Positions 37,400 to 51,486 of a stretch of 64,000 nt of DNA are shown piece after piece. Origin of the DNA: Eopsaltria australis. Its lineage: Eukaryota; Chordata; Aves; Passeriformes; Petroicidae. Every line of letters starts with the position of its first letter. Within the stretch, counting starts at the first letter, position 1. Both the position numbers and the translations under genes were made by a program. The notes under the pieces were generated by a model. The model was not told where the DNA came from. It worked only from the letters and a program-made list of their open reading frames with translations, and did no database searches. Location: positions 2,108,001 through 2,172,000 of the forward strand of contig JAVTVJ010000033.1 of assembly GCA_034509425.1 (NCBI GenBank), written 5' to 3'.

Positions 37400-40300
37400 A
37401 GCAGAGTTATGGATCTCACTGGGTGTAAAATGTAGACCGTATATCCAAGAGGAGATCTAAACACTAGACCAATTATTTTTTCCCTCAGAGTAAAAATGAC
37501 CTAAAGACCAATTTAGACTTGCTGGGAAACAGGATATCACTTCCCTAGTGTTGTTGAGTGGACGGCACTTAGGAATAAAAACACGTTATTGTTAATTGGC
37601 TGTGCGCTCCTTCATTTAACAAGGACCCTCTCAGGCTACAAAAGGTAATAAATTGGCCAGGCAGGACCACAGAGGAAGCTGGGAGACTGTTGGAAGGATT
37701 GGGCTGGTACAAACCCCTGGAGGTGTTTTTGTCTGTTCTGTGCACTGTAACGTGGTGAATTAGTGAGATAAATGTGGGTTAGGAAGTATGTTCATCCTCC
37801 TGCTCTGAGGAGGAGCCCACCCTCCCTAGAGTACCTTGGACTGGTGTTTGTCTAACCTTTTCCTTGAAAATCACTGATGATGGGTGTCATGCCTGGGGGT
37901 GAAGGGGGAGCTGTTGACTATGCATTTTCTGATATTTTTCATCTCCAAGGATGACAACTTGCAGCACAGTCATCCTGTGCTGACTCCCTGCAAAGTGTAT
38001 TCGCCAGCCACTGAACCTCTTGAGGTCTCAGATCTCTGCACTCTGCCTTAGGATGATCATTTCCACAGAGGCAGTGCTTCCCAGTTGATCATCTCCATGG
38101 TTCATCCCATGACATTTGGCTCATCCCGTGAAACTAGGCTGTCTTTGTAATGAAACAAATTACAAGTGTAATTATCCAGTTGTCATATGTCAAAGGAATA
38201 GATACACAGGCTGAAAGAAACAAGATTATATGTGAAGTAAAATTCATCTTAACAATGGAATATATCCCTTGTTTCACTACTGGCCTGAGATGCAGACTGC
38301 CTCCTGTTTCCCCTCTTTTTAGCAGAAGACCCCTAGGCTTCAGGATTAGTTGCTTTTCTCCACAGAAGAGTCAAACCTGTCTTTAAAATCTCTTATATTT
38401 ACAGCACTCCATGCATGGTGCATTGCAAAAGTGTTGGTTGTACATATGTTCAATTGTCAGTGCCCTGCAGCATATTCTTATTTTTTTATTATTAAAAATG
38501 TACCACAAGAACAGATGTTTTCTCATGGATTGTCTCCTAAGGTCAGGCTGTTCCCTCAGCTACTCTGATGTGGGAGCACAGTGAGACTACAGCACTTCTG
38601 TCATACCTAGTAATTTGGTGATATTCAAATTCACTTTTTCACCTGAGTGAATCTGACCCCATCTTTTTTTTTTTAGTGAGTTTGGACAGTGGCTGGCTTT
38701 AGTCCCTTCATGTGTGTGCATATGTGTAGGCATAAGAAAATCATACATTATATACATACACAATAATTATGCATCTGAGCGAATATATAAATAAATACTT
38801 CCCAAAATGAAAAAAAAAGGGCAAATTACAATGGCAATTTGCTGTTTCCAATTAGGATTTTTTAGTAGTACACTACTGGATAAATCAAGCTTTCCATATT
38901 TTTATTGTTATACTAATCCTTTTAAGTATTACTCTTTATCTCTTACTGAATAGCATCATGCTTATTTCAAACTATGTCCCCAATTTACAAAATAATTTAA
39001 TACTTTAATCCTATTATTCCAAATGCTTGCAAGACCTCATGGCCAGGTACCATCTGTACATTTTCCAAATGTAACCACTCCTGAAATGCAACCAGTTCAA
39101 AGTAAACCTGGCACAGGGGTGGATCCATGGTCAATGTCTCATGATCTGGTTATCCTGAAAAATGTTCTCATTTTATCAGTGAATTACTTAGAGCAACTCA
39201 GTTGTGAGGCCTTTTTTGAGCAGCTATGAAGGTACCACATGGCAATTTCACTTAGATAAAATTACATGGGATTTGGTTTTAAAACAGTAATCTAGATTAA
39301 CATCAGAAACCCTAGTAAAGTCAGAGTATCTCGAAAGACATACCCCTTCTGATCCACCACATCCTGTCAGAGAAATAACAAGTCTGTCACAGTTTATCTT
39401 TCACAGCTCTCTGTGTCCACCCCAGCCTCAATCTTTAGGCCAGTGTCTGTCAAACTGGTCAGGTCACTACTTTAAGTGGGATGGAGCTGGTCCATTGTTG
39501 GCATCTGGTCCTTAAAGGGACACATTTTTTGTTGTCCCCTTCCCCAGCATCCAGCCTGCCAGGTCTCACCTCAGACCTACCTGCTCTGCTCTGAGAACAT
39601 GTCTAAGGAGATAAAAAGGGTCAGGATTGCAATTCCAGTGCTTGTCAGTTGCTATATAGCCTTTTGCTCTTGTGTGTCATCATGGATGAAACTTTAACTA
39701 CTTGTTCTTTGTTGCCCAGGCTCACTTTGTTTAAGCAGATAGGGGTTATATTTACCTTCCTCTTGATCACTTCAACCTGCCTTGTATCCACAAGTTCTTG
39801 AAGACTACGAGGATTACAGGCGTGTTTTGTCTCAATTCTTCAGTACCTTAGCAGGCATTTCTTTGAGGAATACTGACAAGAATTCGTCCAAACTATGTAA
39901 GTGTTACCTCTTTATTCTATTCCTCTCCTAGCTTATGTTTCTGTCTCCTTCTAAAACCATTGTTCTAGGCAGCTGATCACACATAATAGTTTTTAGGAAG
40001 ACTGGTGCAAGAGATTTTTCATACATCTTTGTACCATTAATTATTGCTCTCCTCTAATTTGAATAATCAGCCTGTATATTCTGTTGTCTTTCTCACACTT
40101 CTATTTTATTTCTAAATCTTTTTCTAGTTTCCTTTTATGTCCTTTGGTCCTTGTAAAAGGACTTTTTCTGATTGTATCCCTTCATGCCTTTCTGCTTCCT
40201 TAATACTGGTATGATCAAACAAAGCGGTATGTTCTTGCCTGTAGTTCTAGGACTAGAGTATTACTTATTTCTGTAGGCAAACAGGTAAGTCCAGATCTAA

Positions 40301-42884
40301 AATCCCACCTCTGAGAGATGTTGAAATGGAAATCTTCAGCGCTGACATTTTCTCTGAACATCAAAATGAGTGTTTTCTTTAATACTTAAAGAAAATTGGT
40401 TTGGATCATCTGGAATTTTTTTTTTTATTTATTTCCTACAAGTACAATGTGGACTTATCATACTGTAGTAGAGAGGAAATAAAAACTTTAATGAATAGTC
40501 TTGAAAAGATGCCTATTTAAATACCAAATGAAATAATCTTAACATTATAATTTTCTTAGAGTTGCTGTGAGTTTGTTACCTTTCCAAAACACACAGCTAT
40601 AGCCCAGCTGAGATGCAACCAACCTGCAGGGAAGGGCAATAGCCAGGCAGGCTGTTGACAAGACAGAGAAAATGTTGATGAAGGACAATGGGGCAATCCT
40701 TCTTTTCATGAGAGAAGTGTCACTCATTCTTTAATATCCTCACAGAGCAGACAAGGCCTCATTTTTTACAGTCTCATATTACTATAATGGCTCTCTTTAC
40801 ACACTGAGGAGTCACTAACAAGGCTACCCCCTGCCCTTTCTTTATAATTACTTCCAGGTTAATGCATCATGTTTCATTCAGGTTCATTTGCCCAGGCCAT
40901 GTTTTTCCCTTCTGGATGCCCATTCTGGCCTCTCTGTGCCTCAGACCCTGACAATATGAATATCAGTCTCAACGCAGATTTTTCTGCCTCAGACAACTCT
41001 GTAATTTACATTTAGATTTATTTAATTTCCCAGACTCTGCAAGTTAGAGAGCTGGGAATGTTTTGGCCTACAAAACCTCTTTCAAATAGCTGAAGCTGCA
41101 TTCTTATCCTCTTTTCAAATCATCAGACACCAGGTGTTGACCCAGTCCCATTAACCAATTACTCACACGTCACACAATTAATCTTTCATTGCGATTTGAT
41201 CAAGTTCATTTCCATCTCCATATTATTCTTTACAATCCCACTGTCTAAAACCTGCACACTTTTGTCACTTTTCGTTTTGCCCTGATCTGCACTGCTTCAG
41301 GCTGGGAAGTGGAGTGACTGTAAATGTAATTTATAGAATCATGGGCTGTATAGAAACTCTTTTCACTGTGACCTGATGCGACAGGTTGTAATGGTTTCTC
41401 TGAAACCACTCTGGTTTGTCAAGTAGACAGGCTTCTTTCTTTAAATATCCAAAATAACAGATTTGTTTGAGCAGGATTAGGTGGTGTTCAGAGCTCTAGT
41501 GCTGTCTTATCCTTTGTCTCTTTTGTTTCACACAAACCCTTTTTCATGCAGCCTTCTGCTCATACTGAGCTTTGGAAAGAAAAGGAATTCTAGCAGGCAA
41601 AACTTAAGTGTGGAAATTGAAATCTCCACGTTCACCTTCACCTATTTGAACTGAACTCAGTAAAAGCTTTTGCCATATTTGGGGTGCAGCACCACGTGCT
41701 GCCTCTTGTGACAGAAACAGTTCCCATTTCCCTCCCAGTATCCACATGACAGGGACAGGGCTCTGCATTGGCATCACACCTGCTGAGCACAGGGCAGTCA
41801 AATACTGTGGTTTGGTTCCAGAGAAAGAATAGCAGTGTGGGACACACATCTGGGGGTGATCTGTACCAGCAGATCAGTTTAGGTGTCAGGGGATTGCTCT
41901 AACTACTGTGTCATGAAGGAGGAGGAGGATGAAAGCCCTGTTTTCTTAGATGGACAAAAAAAACAAGAGGGCAAGGAGAGATTGTTTCCTTAATCCATCA
42001 CCCTGCCATATGTCAAATTCAACTCTAATTATGGAAATCCTGATAGATGATGGACTAAGCAGTTAAAAGACATCCAATGTGGGGACTGCACATCCTCTGC
42101 AGTGAGGGGTGGGTGTGGTGGTATCAGGATGTATGGTGGAATCATTGCCCTTCTCCATATGGCTAGGAATTCTCCTTTATTGTGTGTCTGAAGCACTGTC
42201 ACTTCAGTTTGTCTGTGACTTTTGTCCTAATCATCAAGGGTTTGAAGAACAGAATAGTCCTCTTTGTGATCATTTTCCCTACATTATTTTGCATCCCTCT
42301 TCGTTTTTGTTTAGGTAAACAACGCGAAATCATTCAATCTTTCGTTCTAGGTAGGCTTTGCTAGATCCTTGACTATTGTCCTTGCTCTTCTTAAGATTTG
42401 TGCCTGGATTTATTACTGAAATGCAGTGCTGGAAAACTGGACACAGCTTTCCCAGGATGTTTTGACAGGACTGGACAAAATGAGTTGTCTACTTTAAAGG
42501 CGTGCCATGCTGTACAAGTAGCTGTAAGTCCCAATAAGGTGATTACCTTTTTCTCTGAGGCAGTGTGATGACTGAAGTTCACTAGTGCTTGCTTTGGTTC
42601 TACAAAACCCTCACCCAGTTTTTCATGGTGACTACCAGGGTGACTTCATGTAGCTACTTACAGTGGCTTCTTTTTTCTCTATTTGCACAATAGATTACTT
42701 CTGCCTACAACAAAATACATTTTTCTACCCAGCTTTGTAACCATTTGAGACATTTGAGTCATATTTTCCTGCAAAAAAACTCCAGAGCATGGTGTGAAAT
42801 GCCATGTGGAATCCAGGGTATACAGCATTCTAAGGTGGTGCTGTAACCCTCTTTTCTGTTAGGCATCAGGTTTACTTCTTCCCA
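37400..42884. other. Mostly unrecognised; one candidate exon
   Basis: Besides the candidate exon at 39844 there is AT-rich DNA without recognisable mobile elements. A coincidental Alu-like stretch at about 39815 is not taken as a repeat. Confidence 0.45.
39844..39896 (+). CDS. Candidate small exon, 53 bp
   Basis: Strong acceptor (tttgtctcaattcttcag) and strong donor (gtaagt). Only the frame taking two bases from upstream is open, reading TLAGISLRNTDKNSSKL and leaving one base that would form a TGG with the exon at 47596. The splice borders are good, but 53 bp is short enough to arise by chance. Product unknown. Confidence 0.27.
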
Positions 42885-43205
42885 TCCTGATCTCTGAGCC
42901 CCCCATAACCCTTAGGAGCTCTCAAGGATGATTACCCTTTGTCCTGCTGCAACAGGCCCTGCTAAAAAGTTTCTCTCTGTCTTTTAAGCCACCCTTAAGT
43001 GCTGAAAAGCTGCAATAAGGCCTCCCCACAGCCTTCTCTTCTCCAGGCTGAACAGACCTAGCTCTCAGCCTGTCCTTTCAGGAGAGGTGTTCCTGCCCTC
43101 TGCTTACCTTCATGGCCCTGCTCTAGGCCCACTCCAACAGGTCACTGTACTGAGGACCCCAGGGTTGAATGCCATCCTCCAGGATGGGTTTCCCTCTTTT
43201 CACTA
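42885..43205 (-). mobile_element. CR1 LINE fragment, inverted
   Basis: Reverse CR1 text with cttctcttctccaggctgaa, ctctcagcctgtcctttcag and caccccagggttgaatgcca-like wording. It covers the late ORF2 and 3' region and is moderately diverged. The flanking sequence on both sides is not recognisable as CR1. Confidence 0.8.
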
Positions 43206-46200
43206 TCCTCTATTAAATACAAACTCAATCATTAAGTTACCTCAATCCTTACCCAGCTGCTCCTTAAGCAATAGCCCACAGGTGAGAAGCCAGTACTCCA
43301 GTGCCACCCCCAGCAGCCTTTTTCTGCTGTTACCCAAAACATGATTCTTGTTAGAAACAATTGGCACATGCAAGGGTTCCATCCACGCTCCAACTCCTTG
43401 TAGTCACTTTCGTTCCGCCATGGTCATTCCTGTCAGTATTATTAATACCACACGGATGAGCAGAGCAGGAGCACTTGGTGTTAGCTTTCACTGGATGCCA
43501 TGTCTGTTTGACAGATACATTCCTCTGTTGCCCTTAGGAAAGAGGCAGCAATCACCACCACTGCTCTTTTGCTTCTTCCTGGAAATTATGATGAATTGCC
43601 GAGCCTTTGGAGTGCGTGGCTTTTCCTGTCCTGCCAGTGAGATTGGCGTTATACCTGCAACATGAGGATTAGTGCCAGCACACAGTGTCAGTAGGAGTCA
43701 GGCTCAAAGTAAACAAAAGGAGATGCTGAGGGGGAGTAAGAGGGTTGAGTTCCTTGCCAAAGGATGCTGTGTACAGGAGATGTTTACATGACTGGAAAAA
43801 CAGCAGAAAGAGAGATCAGCTGGGTACTAGACATGTTTACAGGACTGAATTGTTTCCATAGCACGTAGCTTCCAACTGCTAGACACAGGTAAGTCCCTGA
43901 ATTCCCCTTCAGGGATCAGAAATGGTTTGTTTTTGTTGCTATGTTCCCTTACCAGTATTCAATTACCTTTAGAAAATCTCATGGTTTCTTTTGTGAGCTG
44001 CTGGCATAAAGGTTTCTCTGCCTTCAGTAACACAGCAATCTTTGCTTAGGAATAAAATCTCATTGCTTTTTGTCGTGACACCACGTCTGCAGCAGTCTTG
44101 GAGGATTGTGCATTTTACTTGTCCCATTACTTAAAAAAAAAAACCAAAGCAAACATACCAACACTAGGTATTTTGCCATCTGATAGCAGCTGTGCCTTTC
44201 AGAAGCCCTCTGTGCAAAAGTAGCACTCTTCACCCTTTTGGAACATGACACTAAACAATCCCCCTCTGCCTTCCCTGAAACAGTGCAAATCTTCTGTAAA
44301 GCCAGAGGCTTTCAGTGTGCTGCTGCACCTGTGATCTACAAAGCATCTTGGAATACTGTAGCAGGGGATTATCCAGTTCTGCATGTCAATATAATTAGGT
44401 GAGATAAAGGTGAAACTGGGAGGTCAGCATTCTGAGATGTCCTTGTTTTTGCAAGCTTAAGTAATTTATCCTATTATGTTCACAGGGCTTTCTGAGATAA
44501 AGTCTCTAAAAACACAGATAGAGAGTCCTGTGCTATGTAACAGTTAAGTTGTACTTTCTTTTTGCTTTTATAAAAGCCCTAGAGTCATATTATATACTTG
44601 AAAGATGTAGTTCAAGGAGTTATTCTTGTCATCAAGAGCCTGAGATGAAAATAAAGCCTTCCATTGTACATTTTATTTATATTATTTTTAAGAGACAATA
44701 TTCATAGCTGCAGAATGTGAGATGGAAAACGGGAGACTACATGCAAGAGCAATGCCAAGACATTTGTGGAAGTTGATTATTCCAAATATACCATAGGCTA
44801 TGAATAGCTGTTGTACCAGTCAAAGTCTGATGCAAAGCACAAAAACACACAAGAGGAAGAGCAAAACAAGACGCCTTCTTGTCAGGTGATTGCTACAAAT
44901 TTATGCTGCTGGGTTTTTTTGATCTGCAGTGCCCGCTGCTTTGATGGTAGGCTGGTTTTAAGTGAATAATTGTTTTGCCATAGGCTTAGTGAGTGACTGT
45001 TGGTGGATGGGTCAAAGATGGGAATTTAATTTCAAGGTCCAAACTGAGCAGAAAATCCATGGGACAACAGGCAACACCAGAGGGCTAAGGTTCAGGCTAA
45101 AACATACAGCCTGTGGGATCATGCTTAGGGTAGCCTCCAGCATATCATCCACTGAAAGGCAGACAGAAGGCCCCCAGGGAAAAGAATTGTCCAGGTACTT
45201 GTGTTAGGTACTGAAAAGAATAAAATTGTGCTAATACCATTCAAGGAGAGAATTTTCTACCAAAAGGACTCAGTTCACCTCCTTCTTTTGTGAGCAGGAG
45301 AGACAACTGCTGTTTCATGCCTGGCAAGAAAGAACAAAGCACATGGAGTTCATGACATGATGCTGAGCAGGGGCTCCATCTTCCCTTTATTCTAGATTTA
45401 GGTAGCACACTGGTTTCTCTAATCATTTGCAAATGCAGTTTCATCTGCCCACACCCGAGCTGGTCTCCTCAGGCTCTCTTTCTAGTTGAAGAAGGGAACA
45501 GGCATGGCTGCAGACTGGCTTCTCTCTTCCTGACATGTGCAGTTGAAAGAGTTCAAATTGGCCTGTTCTGTGTAGGAGGAAAGCCGTGATGAGCGATAAA
45601 GAAAAGCTGAGATGCATGATAATCTCTGTCGGGGATTTTTACATCAGCAACATCTGAAGTGAGGCGATATGAAGCCTGCACAAGAGATTGTGTATTGTTC
45701 CAGGCAAAAAAGAGCTTTCCTTTCACTTTTGTTATTAGCAAGAGCAATTTGTATAAAACGCGTTTTGCTCTCTATTGTAGGCAGATTGTGCACAGGGACC
45801 CCAGGTTTCAGTGGCAGTGCTCCCTTGCAGCCCTCAGCCTGATGCTGCTAACAATAAACATCTTTTGTTCATGACATCTCCCAGGGAAGCATGGAGAGGT
45901 GTCATATCACAGACTTCTGGCCCCATTTTTTATATAATTAACTGGTTTGCCACCTGAAATGCTGCAATTAAGCTTTCATGTGTAAAGCAGGAACATATGC
46001 TACTGTCAAAAGAATGTGAATGAGATAAGTCAGGCATTTCATGTTGATTTAACTTTACCACGATTAACTCTCTTCCACTTGTTAGTGGTGACCAAAGGCA
46101 GAAACTACTGGTGGTGGCTGTTGCTTGCACAAAAACCTGGCAGGGCTCTCAGCAAGGTGTAACAACGTGACCTCCCTTAAAGGTAAGAGTTGGTTCTGTC

Positions 46201-47595
46201 CAGTGTGACTGATCTCAGCGATGCAGGGTAATTTTCTCTTTCTGGCCGGTAACGCATGCCTGAGTTAGTTGTGGATGGAGAGGAGAAGTGTGCTAACATA
46301 CTCTGTTTTCATAGGAATACTAGATTGTGGATTTCGAGTTCACAAAGTCTCTGAGCATAACAGTACTCTACAAGGATCCATAGCATGGGCTGAGGCACTG
46401 GCCCATATCCCCCACTTATATAATTATTAATCTGTCCCTGAAACAAGTTTGACCTATGCCGATATGTCCATGCACAGTTTGTGGGGTGACACAACAGACA
46501 ACACAGAGACCATGTGTACTGGGGCATGGCCTTCAAAACTGCTTGTCCATTGCTTTGTTCTCCAGCTGGTTCAGCCACTGACTGGAATGCTGCCTTGTAG
46601 ACCATGTGTTTTCTGTTGAGTGGTCTTTATGATTGTGGCTCATTTTAGGAAAATTAGAACTGTACACAATCCTGGGTCCTGTGTGACATAAGAAATCTGA
46701 TTACAGGATCATTTTTGCTGGTTAAAATTTCAGGCAGTAATTCAACTCTCCTATCCAGCATGATATTTATTGGGCTGGCAACAAGAAAATTATAATTATA
46801 CTAAAAAACTGCACAGATTGGAGCTGGAAGCAATGAGACAATAAAGCCCCACAGTATCAGCTGTATAGCTGCCTCCAGGCTAGAGCTGCACTTTGAGTCA
46901 TCCTATTTAGGAACTGTCTCCAGCACTCACTGAAGTCAACAGGAGCCTTTGATTTCTTCTCAGTAGGTGCTGGATCAGACTGTTACAGTCTCCTTTTAAA
47001 GTCTAAGAACAAGGGGGCAAAAGGCAAGCTTAGTGAGCCACATTGTACCGATGAAATAATATCACTTTAAGAAGAAACATTCTCCTTGGAGGAACATAAA
47101 ATTTGCAGGGGGATGAGAGTTCAGGGCACTGCAATTACTACATAATAGTAAAATTTCATCAGTGAGCAAGGACAAAGCTGAATTTCTGGGGTAAAGCTTG
47201 GTGTGCAGCATGGGAAAGGTTTGTAAAAAACAAATCCGTGGTTGGAAAATAGGCAGCATTTAGAAATAAAAACCACAGCAATTAACAGTGCAGTTTGCAC
47301 ACAAGGGGCTTGAAGTCAAAAATGTATTATATACTCATGTAAAACTTTATGGTGCTTTGAGATGTATCTGATGTATATATGGTGGAACATGCCAGTCATT
47401 TGGCAAAAAATTGCCTAAAAGTTCAGTGAATTAATTAGTCAGTTAGAGCATTATCCATTTCTTTCTGAAGGCCAGTCACACAGGGGTCAAGTTGTTCTGC
47501 CAGGAAAATGTCCTAAGGGGAATATTTTATTTTACCTTTGTCAGCACATTGGAGAGGATTTCACTCAAGTCACCTTTGTATATTTTATTCATTAG
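43206..47595. other. No feature recognised
   Basis: Mixed composition with some GC-richer stretches. The 98-codon - strand ORF at 46309-46605 and the 105-codon + strand ORF at 43348-43665 show no domain or splice support. Confidence 0.45.
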
Positions 47596-47810
47596 GGCGT
47601 GATCCTGAAAGGCTACTGTCACCCTTTGATCAGAGTAATTTCATGAAGTCTGAGGATGATGAATACTTGCGAGGACATGCCAGGGACCTCACAGGATTAG
47701 GTCTTGGGCATCTGTGTTCATATATTGGACTTATGAGTTGGAGAATGGAGCAAGTTAATAATTTGAGACAAGGTGCTGAAACTGTGCTAATCAAAGCATC
47801 AGTGCAAAAG
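47596..47810 (+). CDS. Candidate internal exon of 215 bp
   Basis: The segment follows a T-rich acceptor (tattttattcattag) and ends at AAAAG before gtataag. The frame needs one upstream base and then codes 71 residues with an acidic early part (SPFDQSNFMKSEDDEYLRGH) and a later, more hydrophobic part (LGLGHLCSYIGLMSWRMEQV). It ends on a codon boundary, matching 49244-49343. Two CpGs are kept in a CpG-poor region. It is the longest exon-like open segment on the + strand outside repeats. I recognise no domain. A small segment at 48600-48646 has even better splice borders but would fit only if this exon ended at a non-consensus donor near 47701. Confidence 0.33.
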
Positions 47811-49243
47811 GTATAAGATGAACACAGAATCTTCTTGGTTTTATCTAATTAAAAGCAATTCTAACTTTAATATAGGTTTGTGTATTTAGTATTAAAGATA
47901 TTGGAGACGGAAACGGAAGAAATGATCCCACACAGCCTCTTTCATGAAGGACTTAATTTGTTCTTGCCTGCTGATTTTGATATTCTACCTAGGTGGTATT
48001 GAATTTTAACTGTTTATTAGATAATGGATTTAATGTAGTGCAGTCCTTCTGAGAAAAATAAAAACATCTCATCCCTCCTTGGGGATTTGGTAATCAAATA
48101 ATAGAAAATTGTATTCTGGAGCCAAAGTTAATGAGAGCTCATTCTGTTCCTTCTGGACAAGAGTGCCTCATGTCCCCCACTGAGGGGACAGGGAGAAAGC
48201 TGGGTCTTCCCAACCATCATCCAGAGGCTTGAGCAATAAATCTGTAGTGTGGGGTTGCAGGTTGGAATCCATTACATCCCAAGTGAGAAAAATTCTCTTA
48301 CTGTTATGGTTACTGCTCCTTCTGATTCCCCACAGTGTCAGTGGATTCCAGGATAGAGATGAAGACAAGGCTCTGGTTATCTTGTCATGATGCTGCTGCA
48401 CAAAATGGCAAGGTGCCACCAACTACTTGGCAGGATTGTATTTTTTTTTCTGTCCAAGCATTGTTAATGCAGTGCCCAGGCACCTTGGAGATAAAATTGT
48501 CATAATCAGTTCCCCTTCTAAAGGGACAGAAATCTCTCACCCCATTTTTCATTTCAAACCACTTTTTGTGGCTCCTCTACCTCAGTGGTTGTCTTTCAGG
48601 AGCAGTGCTGATGGGTTGTGCTCCGAGATTCATTACTGAAGAAGTCGTGAGTAAAATTGATGGGTCTTGCATTCCACTATCAAGGTGACTTGTTTGACTG
48701 GACTGCTCTGCTTTTCTATCCATTAGCAGAAAGTACCCTTTGTTAGTAAGGAGTTTGCTCAACAGACTGCATAATTGCCACTTCTGTCTTAGTTAATGGA
48801 AAGAGTCGTGTTGCACTCCATGTTTTCAACTATGCGCAACAACCCTCACATTAAAATCCAACAAATTAAACAGAGCTTTTACAAAGGTCTCTTTTTTAAC
48901 TAACAGTTAAAGACTGAGAAGTTTAAAATGGCTTGCTTTGGCCTGAAATTTTCAATTAAAGGCAGAACTATATATAACGAAGAAGCCAAAATAATTGAAA
49001 ATTGAAGCTCCTTCTGTGCAGTTTGCATGGAGTCATCAGACTTGGAGAGTGGATGTAATAGCTGTCTTTAGGAGGCGTAAGGAATATGTGCACATTCTGG
49101 TACTGTTTTGACACCTGAATAATTTAGGAGACTGTCTTTTTCATTATACTTAACGCGTGGCTCTAGAACCATGGGGTCTTTTTATGGTGATCCCATGATT
49201 TGAGGCCACATTTGCTAGCCATGATTTCTGTGTCTTTCCACAG

Positions 49244-49343
49244 TTGGAAACACTGGGAGGGCAGAATGGCATCTGCACTGCCTTCACTGTGCCAGCCATG
49301 GCAGCTGCCAAGAGCAGCATTGTCTGGCACAGCCATAGGGAAG
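49244..49343 (+). CDS. Candidate internal exon, phase 0 in, one base out
   Basis: A 100 bp segment bounded by a strong acceptor (tctgtgtctttccacag) and a reasonable donor (AAG then gtacgg). In phase 0 it reads 33 residues including GGQNGICTAFTVPAMAAAKS, then leaves one base (G), which the 51487 exon completes to GGC. A second frame is open as well; the third has a stop. It also accepts the 47596-47810 segment upstream without a frame break. Product unknown, and no domain is visible. Confidence 0.33.
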
Positions 49344-50364
49344 GTACGGCCACCATGTGGACTCCTCTCCTCATGCTCTTCTTTTTGCTACCAAAGTGAA
49401 GAGCAGGGCTGGTACTTGGATATAAGATGAAAATATTCTCAGGTTTTATGGTAGCTCATATTTATCTCTGCCAGACTTTTCCTTCCTTTGATTCATTTGA
49501 GGGCTTCAGGAACTAACAGCCCAACAGCATTGCTATTCCGAGGATATTCTGATATATGTCTCTGAAAAGACAAGACACCTGTGGCCATACCAACTCTGGA
49601 TCACCCACCATCATTTCCTTCATGACCTTTATAGATGTCATGGAAAAACCCAGATGAGACTGGGTTTTTCCCCCCCTAGTTCCTTCATTCTGCACTGGAT
49701 GCAATTTCAGGTCCCAGAAGTGAAATCAGGCAGCACATTAATCAACTCTGCTTCCTAGTCTCTGCACTGCTGTCTTTCCATAGTTTATTTATTCTGGCTA
49801 ATGTAACACAGATTTAAAAATAAGGGTACATTATCCTCCCAAAATACATACAATTCTGGTATCAGCAGTGGAATAAGCTCATTTAGATGAAAGGAACCAT
49901 TTTCTTTCTGTGGATTGAAATACTTTATCTGCCTGTTTGGTTTACATTTCAAGTGTTATACCTCCTACAGCATGTAGGGCTGATGTTTCATGCAAGTCAT
50001 CTGCTTAGTCCTTTTGGTATGCTGCTAGAAAATATTTCCCTTAACAATTCTTCAGTGTATGCCATTGCATGGATCACAGAAAGAAAAAGCTGCATTATGG
50101 AAGTAGGAGCACAGAGGGGTTTAAATGTACTCAGCTAACGTATGAAACTTAATGGCTATCTCTGCAGCTGGGAGAGAAAAATTGTGTCTGAACACCTCTT
50201 GTTTATTCTTCACTGCTGTCAGAGTGACCAGAATGCTTTATGAAACATATTTTTACAGTGAGTTGTAGAGCCCTGTTCTAAATACTGCACTTCAGCTAAA
50301 ACACACAATAGTGCGATGGACAAAGTGTATTTGGAAAAGAAGAAAATGTGCTTGCTTCATGTGT

Positions 50365-50379
50365 AAAAAAAAAAAAAAA
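50365..50379. repeat. Poly(A) tract
   Basis: About 15 A residues within AT-rich DNA, with no retrocopy recognised on its left. Confidence 0.8.
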
Positions 50380-51486
50380 TGTAAACCAAGTTCCTTAGTT
50401 GGTGCTGTAGTTAACAGCAGATGGTAATTTTAGAATTTCTTAGATATAGGAATCTTGGCATAAAATTATATTGAAAAATTGATAAAGTGCAATTTATCTA
50501 ATTCTTTTTATTTCATAAACTAGACAAACAGTTCCTCACACTCAAGAGAAGTTATTTTTCTGCTGCAGTTCAGTTGTGTAAAACCCACACATCACATTAA
50601 AAAAAAAATAGAAAATGTTACAGTAATGTTTTCTTTTCTTCTGGAGAAAACAATGTTGTCATGTAATTGCTTTTTTGCTGAGCTCTTTCACTTGACCCTG
50701 CTTGCTTATTATAATGTTTTAGGTGCCATAGCTTGGGGTTTACTGACCCCTGTTTGTTGCCCACTTTTTTATAGTTACTAAGTATTGTAAGGCTTGGAAA
50801 GATTAGTGTAAAAATTATAATTTGGTCCTGCTCATTAGAAATAGATGTGGAAAAAGTATTAGCAGTAAATGTCATCTTTCTCAGCTTTTATTATAAAAGC
50901 CTGAAGGGCTGCAACACCTCCAGCTGGTCAGCATTAACTCGTGCAGTTCTGGAGAGTGTGACTTTGCATGGACCAGGCTGAGGAATGGTTGTATGAGGGA
51001 AAAAGAAGGAAAACTGTGTGTTGGAGAAAAAATGTTTGTAACAACTGCATCTGAGACATTTTTTTCCTACATGTGGTCCTTTCAGTTTCCTAAGCAGTAG
51101 TGTTGCCATAATAATTGGGAACTGAAAATAAGTATTTTCCAAGCATTTCTGCCCTGCTAAGGTCAAAGCATTAGAATATTTCATGTGAATTTAGACCACC
51201 ACTACGAACAATATGGTGTCTACAGGAAGTAAAAACTGATGTAGCAATTAAAATTCTTTTACTGAGTGAAAAGTCATCCAAAATGCATGTGAAGAACCAA
51301 AAAGATGTGCTAGAGCTCTACAGCTGTACTGGCAAGAAAAGTCATGGAAATTTGTGCCTTCTGTCTGCTGCTCAGGTAGGGAAGGAGCAGTGGAATGTGC
51401 CTTGCAAGATTACTTCAAATGCTTTTATCTGAACAGTCATGTTTGAAGAAATCAGGAAGCTCTTTTTATAAGGATTTACTTTTCAG

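Noticed and set aside
39705..39825. Alu/7SL-like words (ttgttgcccaggct and ggattacaggcgtg) in the expected order
   Set aside because: Alu is restricted to primates and the sequence between the two words does not match. The short matches are most likely coincidence, and the rest of the window shows no sign of primate DNA.
46309..46605. 98-codon - strand ORF
   Set aside because: I considered an endogenous retroviral origin but saw no gag, pol or env motif and no LTR nearby.
48600..48646. 47 bp segment with very good splice sites (AVLMGCAPRFITEEV)
   Set aside because: It fits the + strand series only if the preceding exon uses a non-consensus gtcttg donor, while skipping it keeps a clean frame with canonical sites. 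Left as a possible alternative exon.
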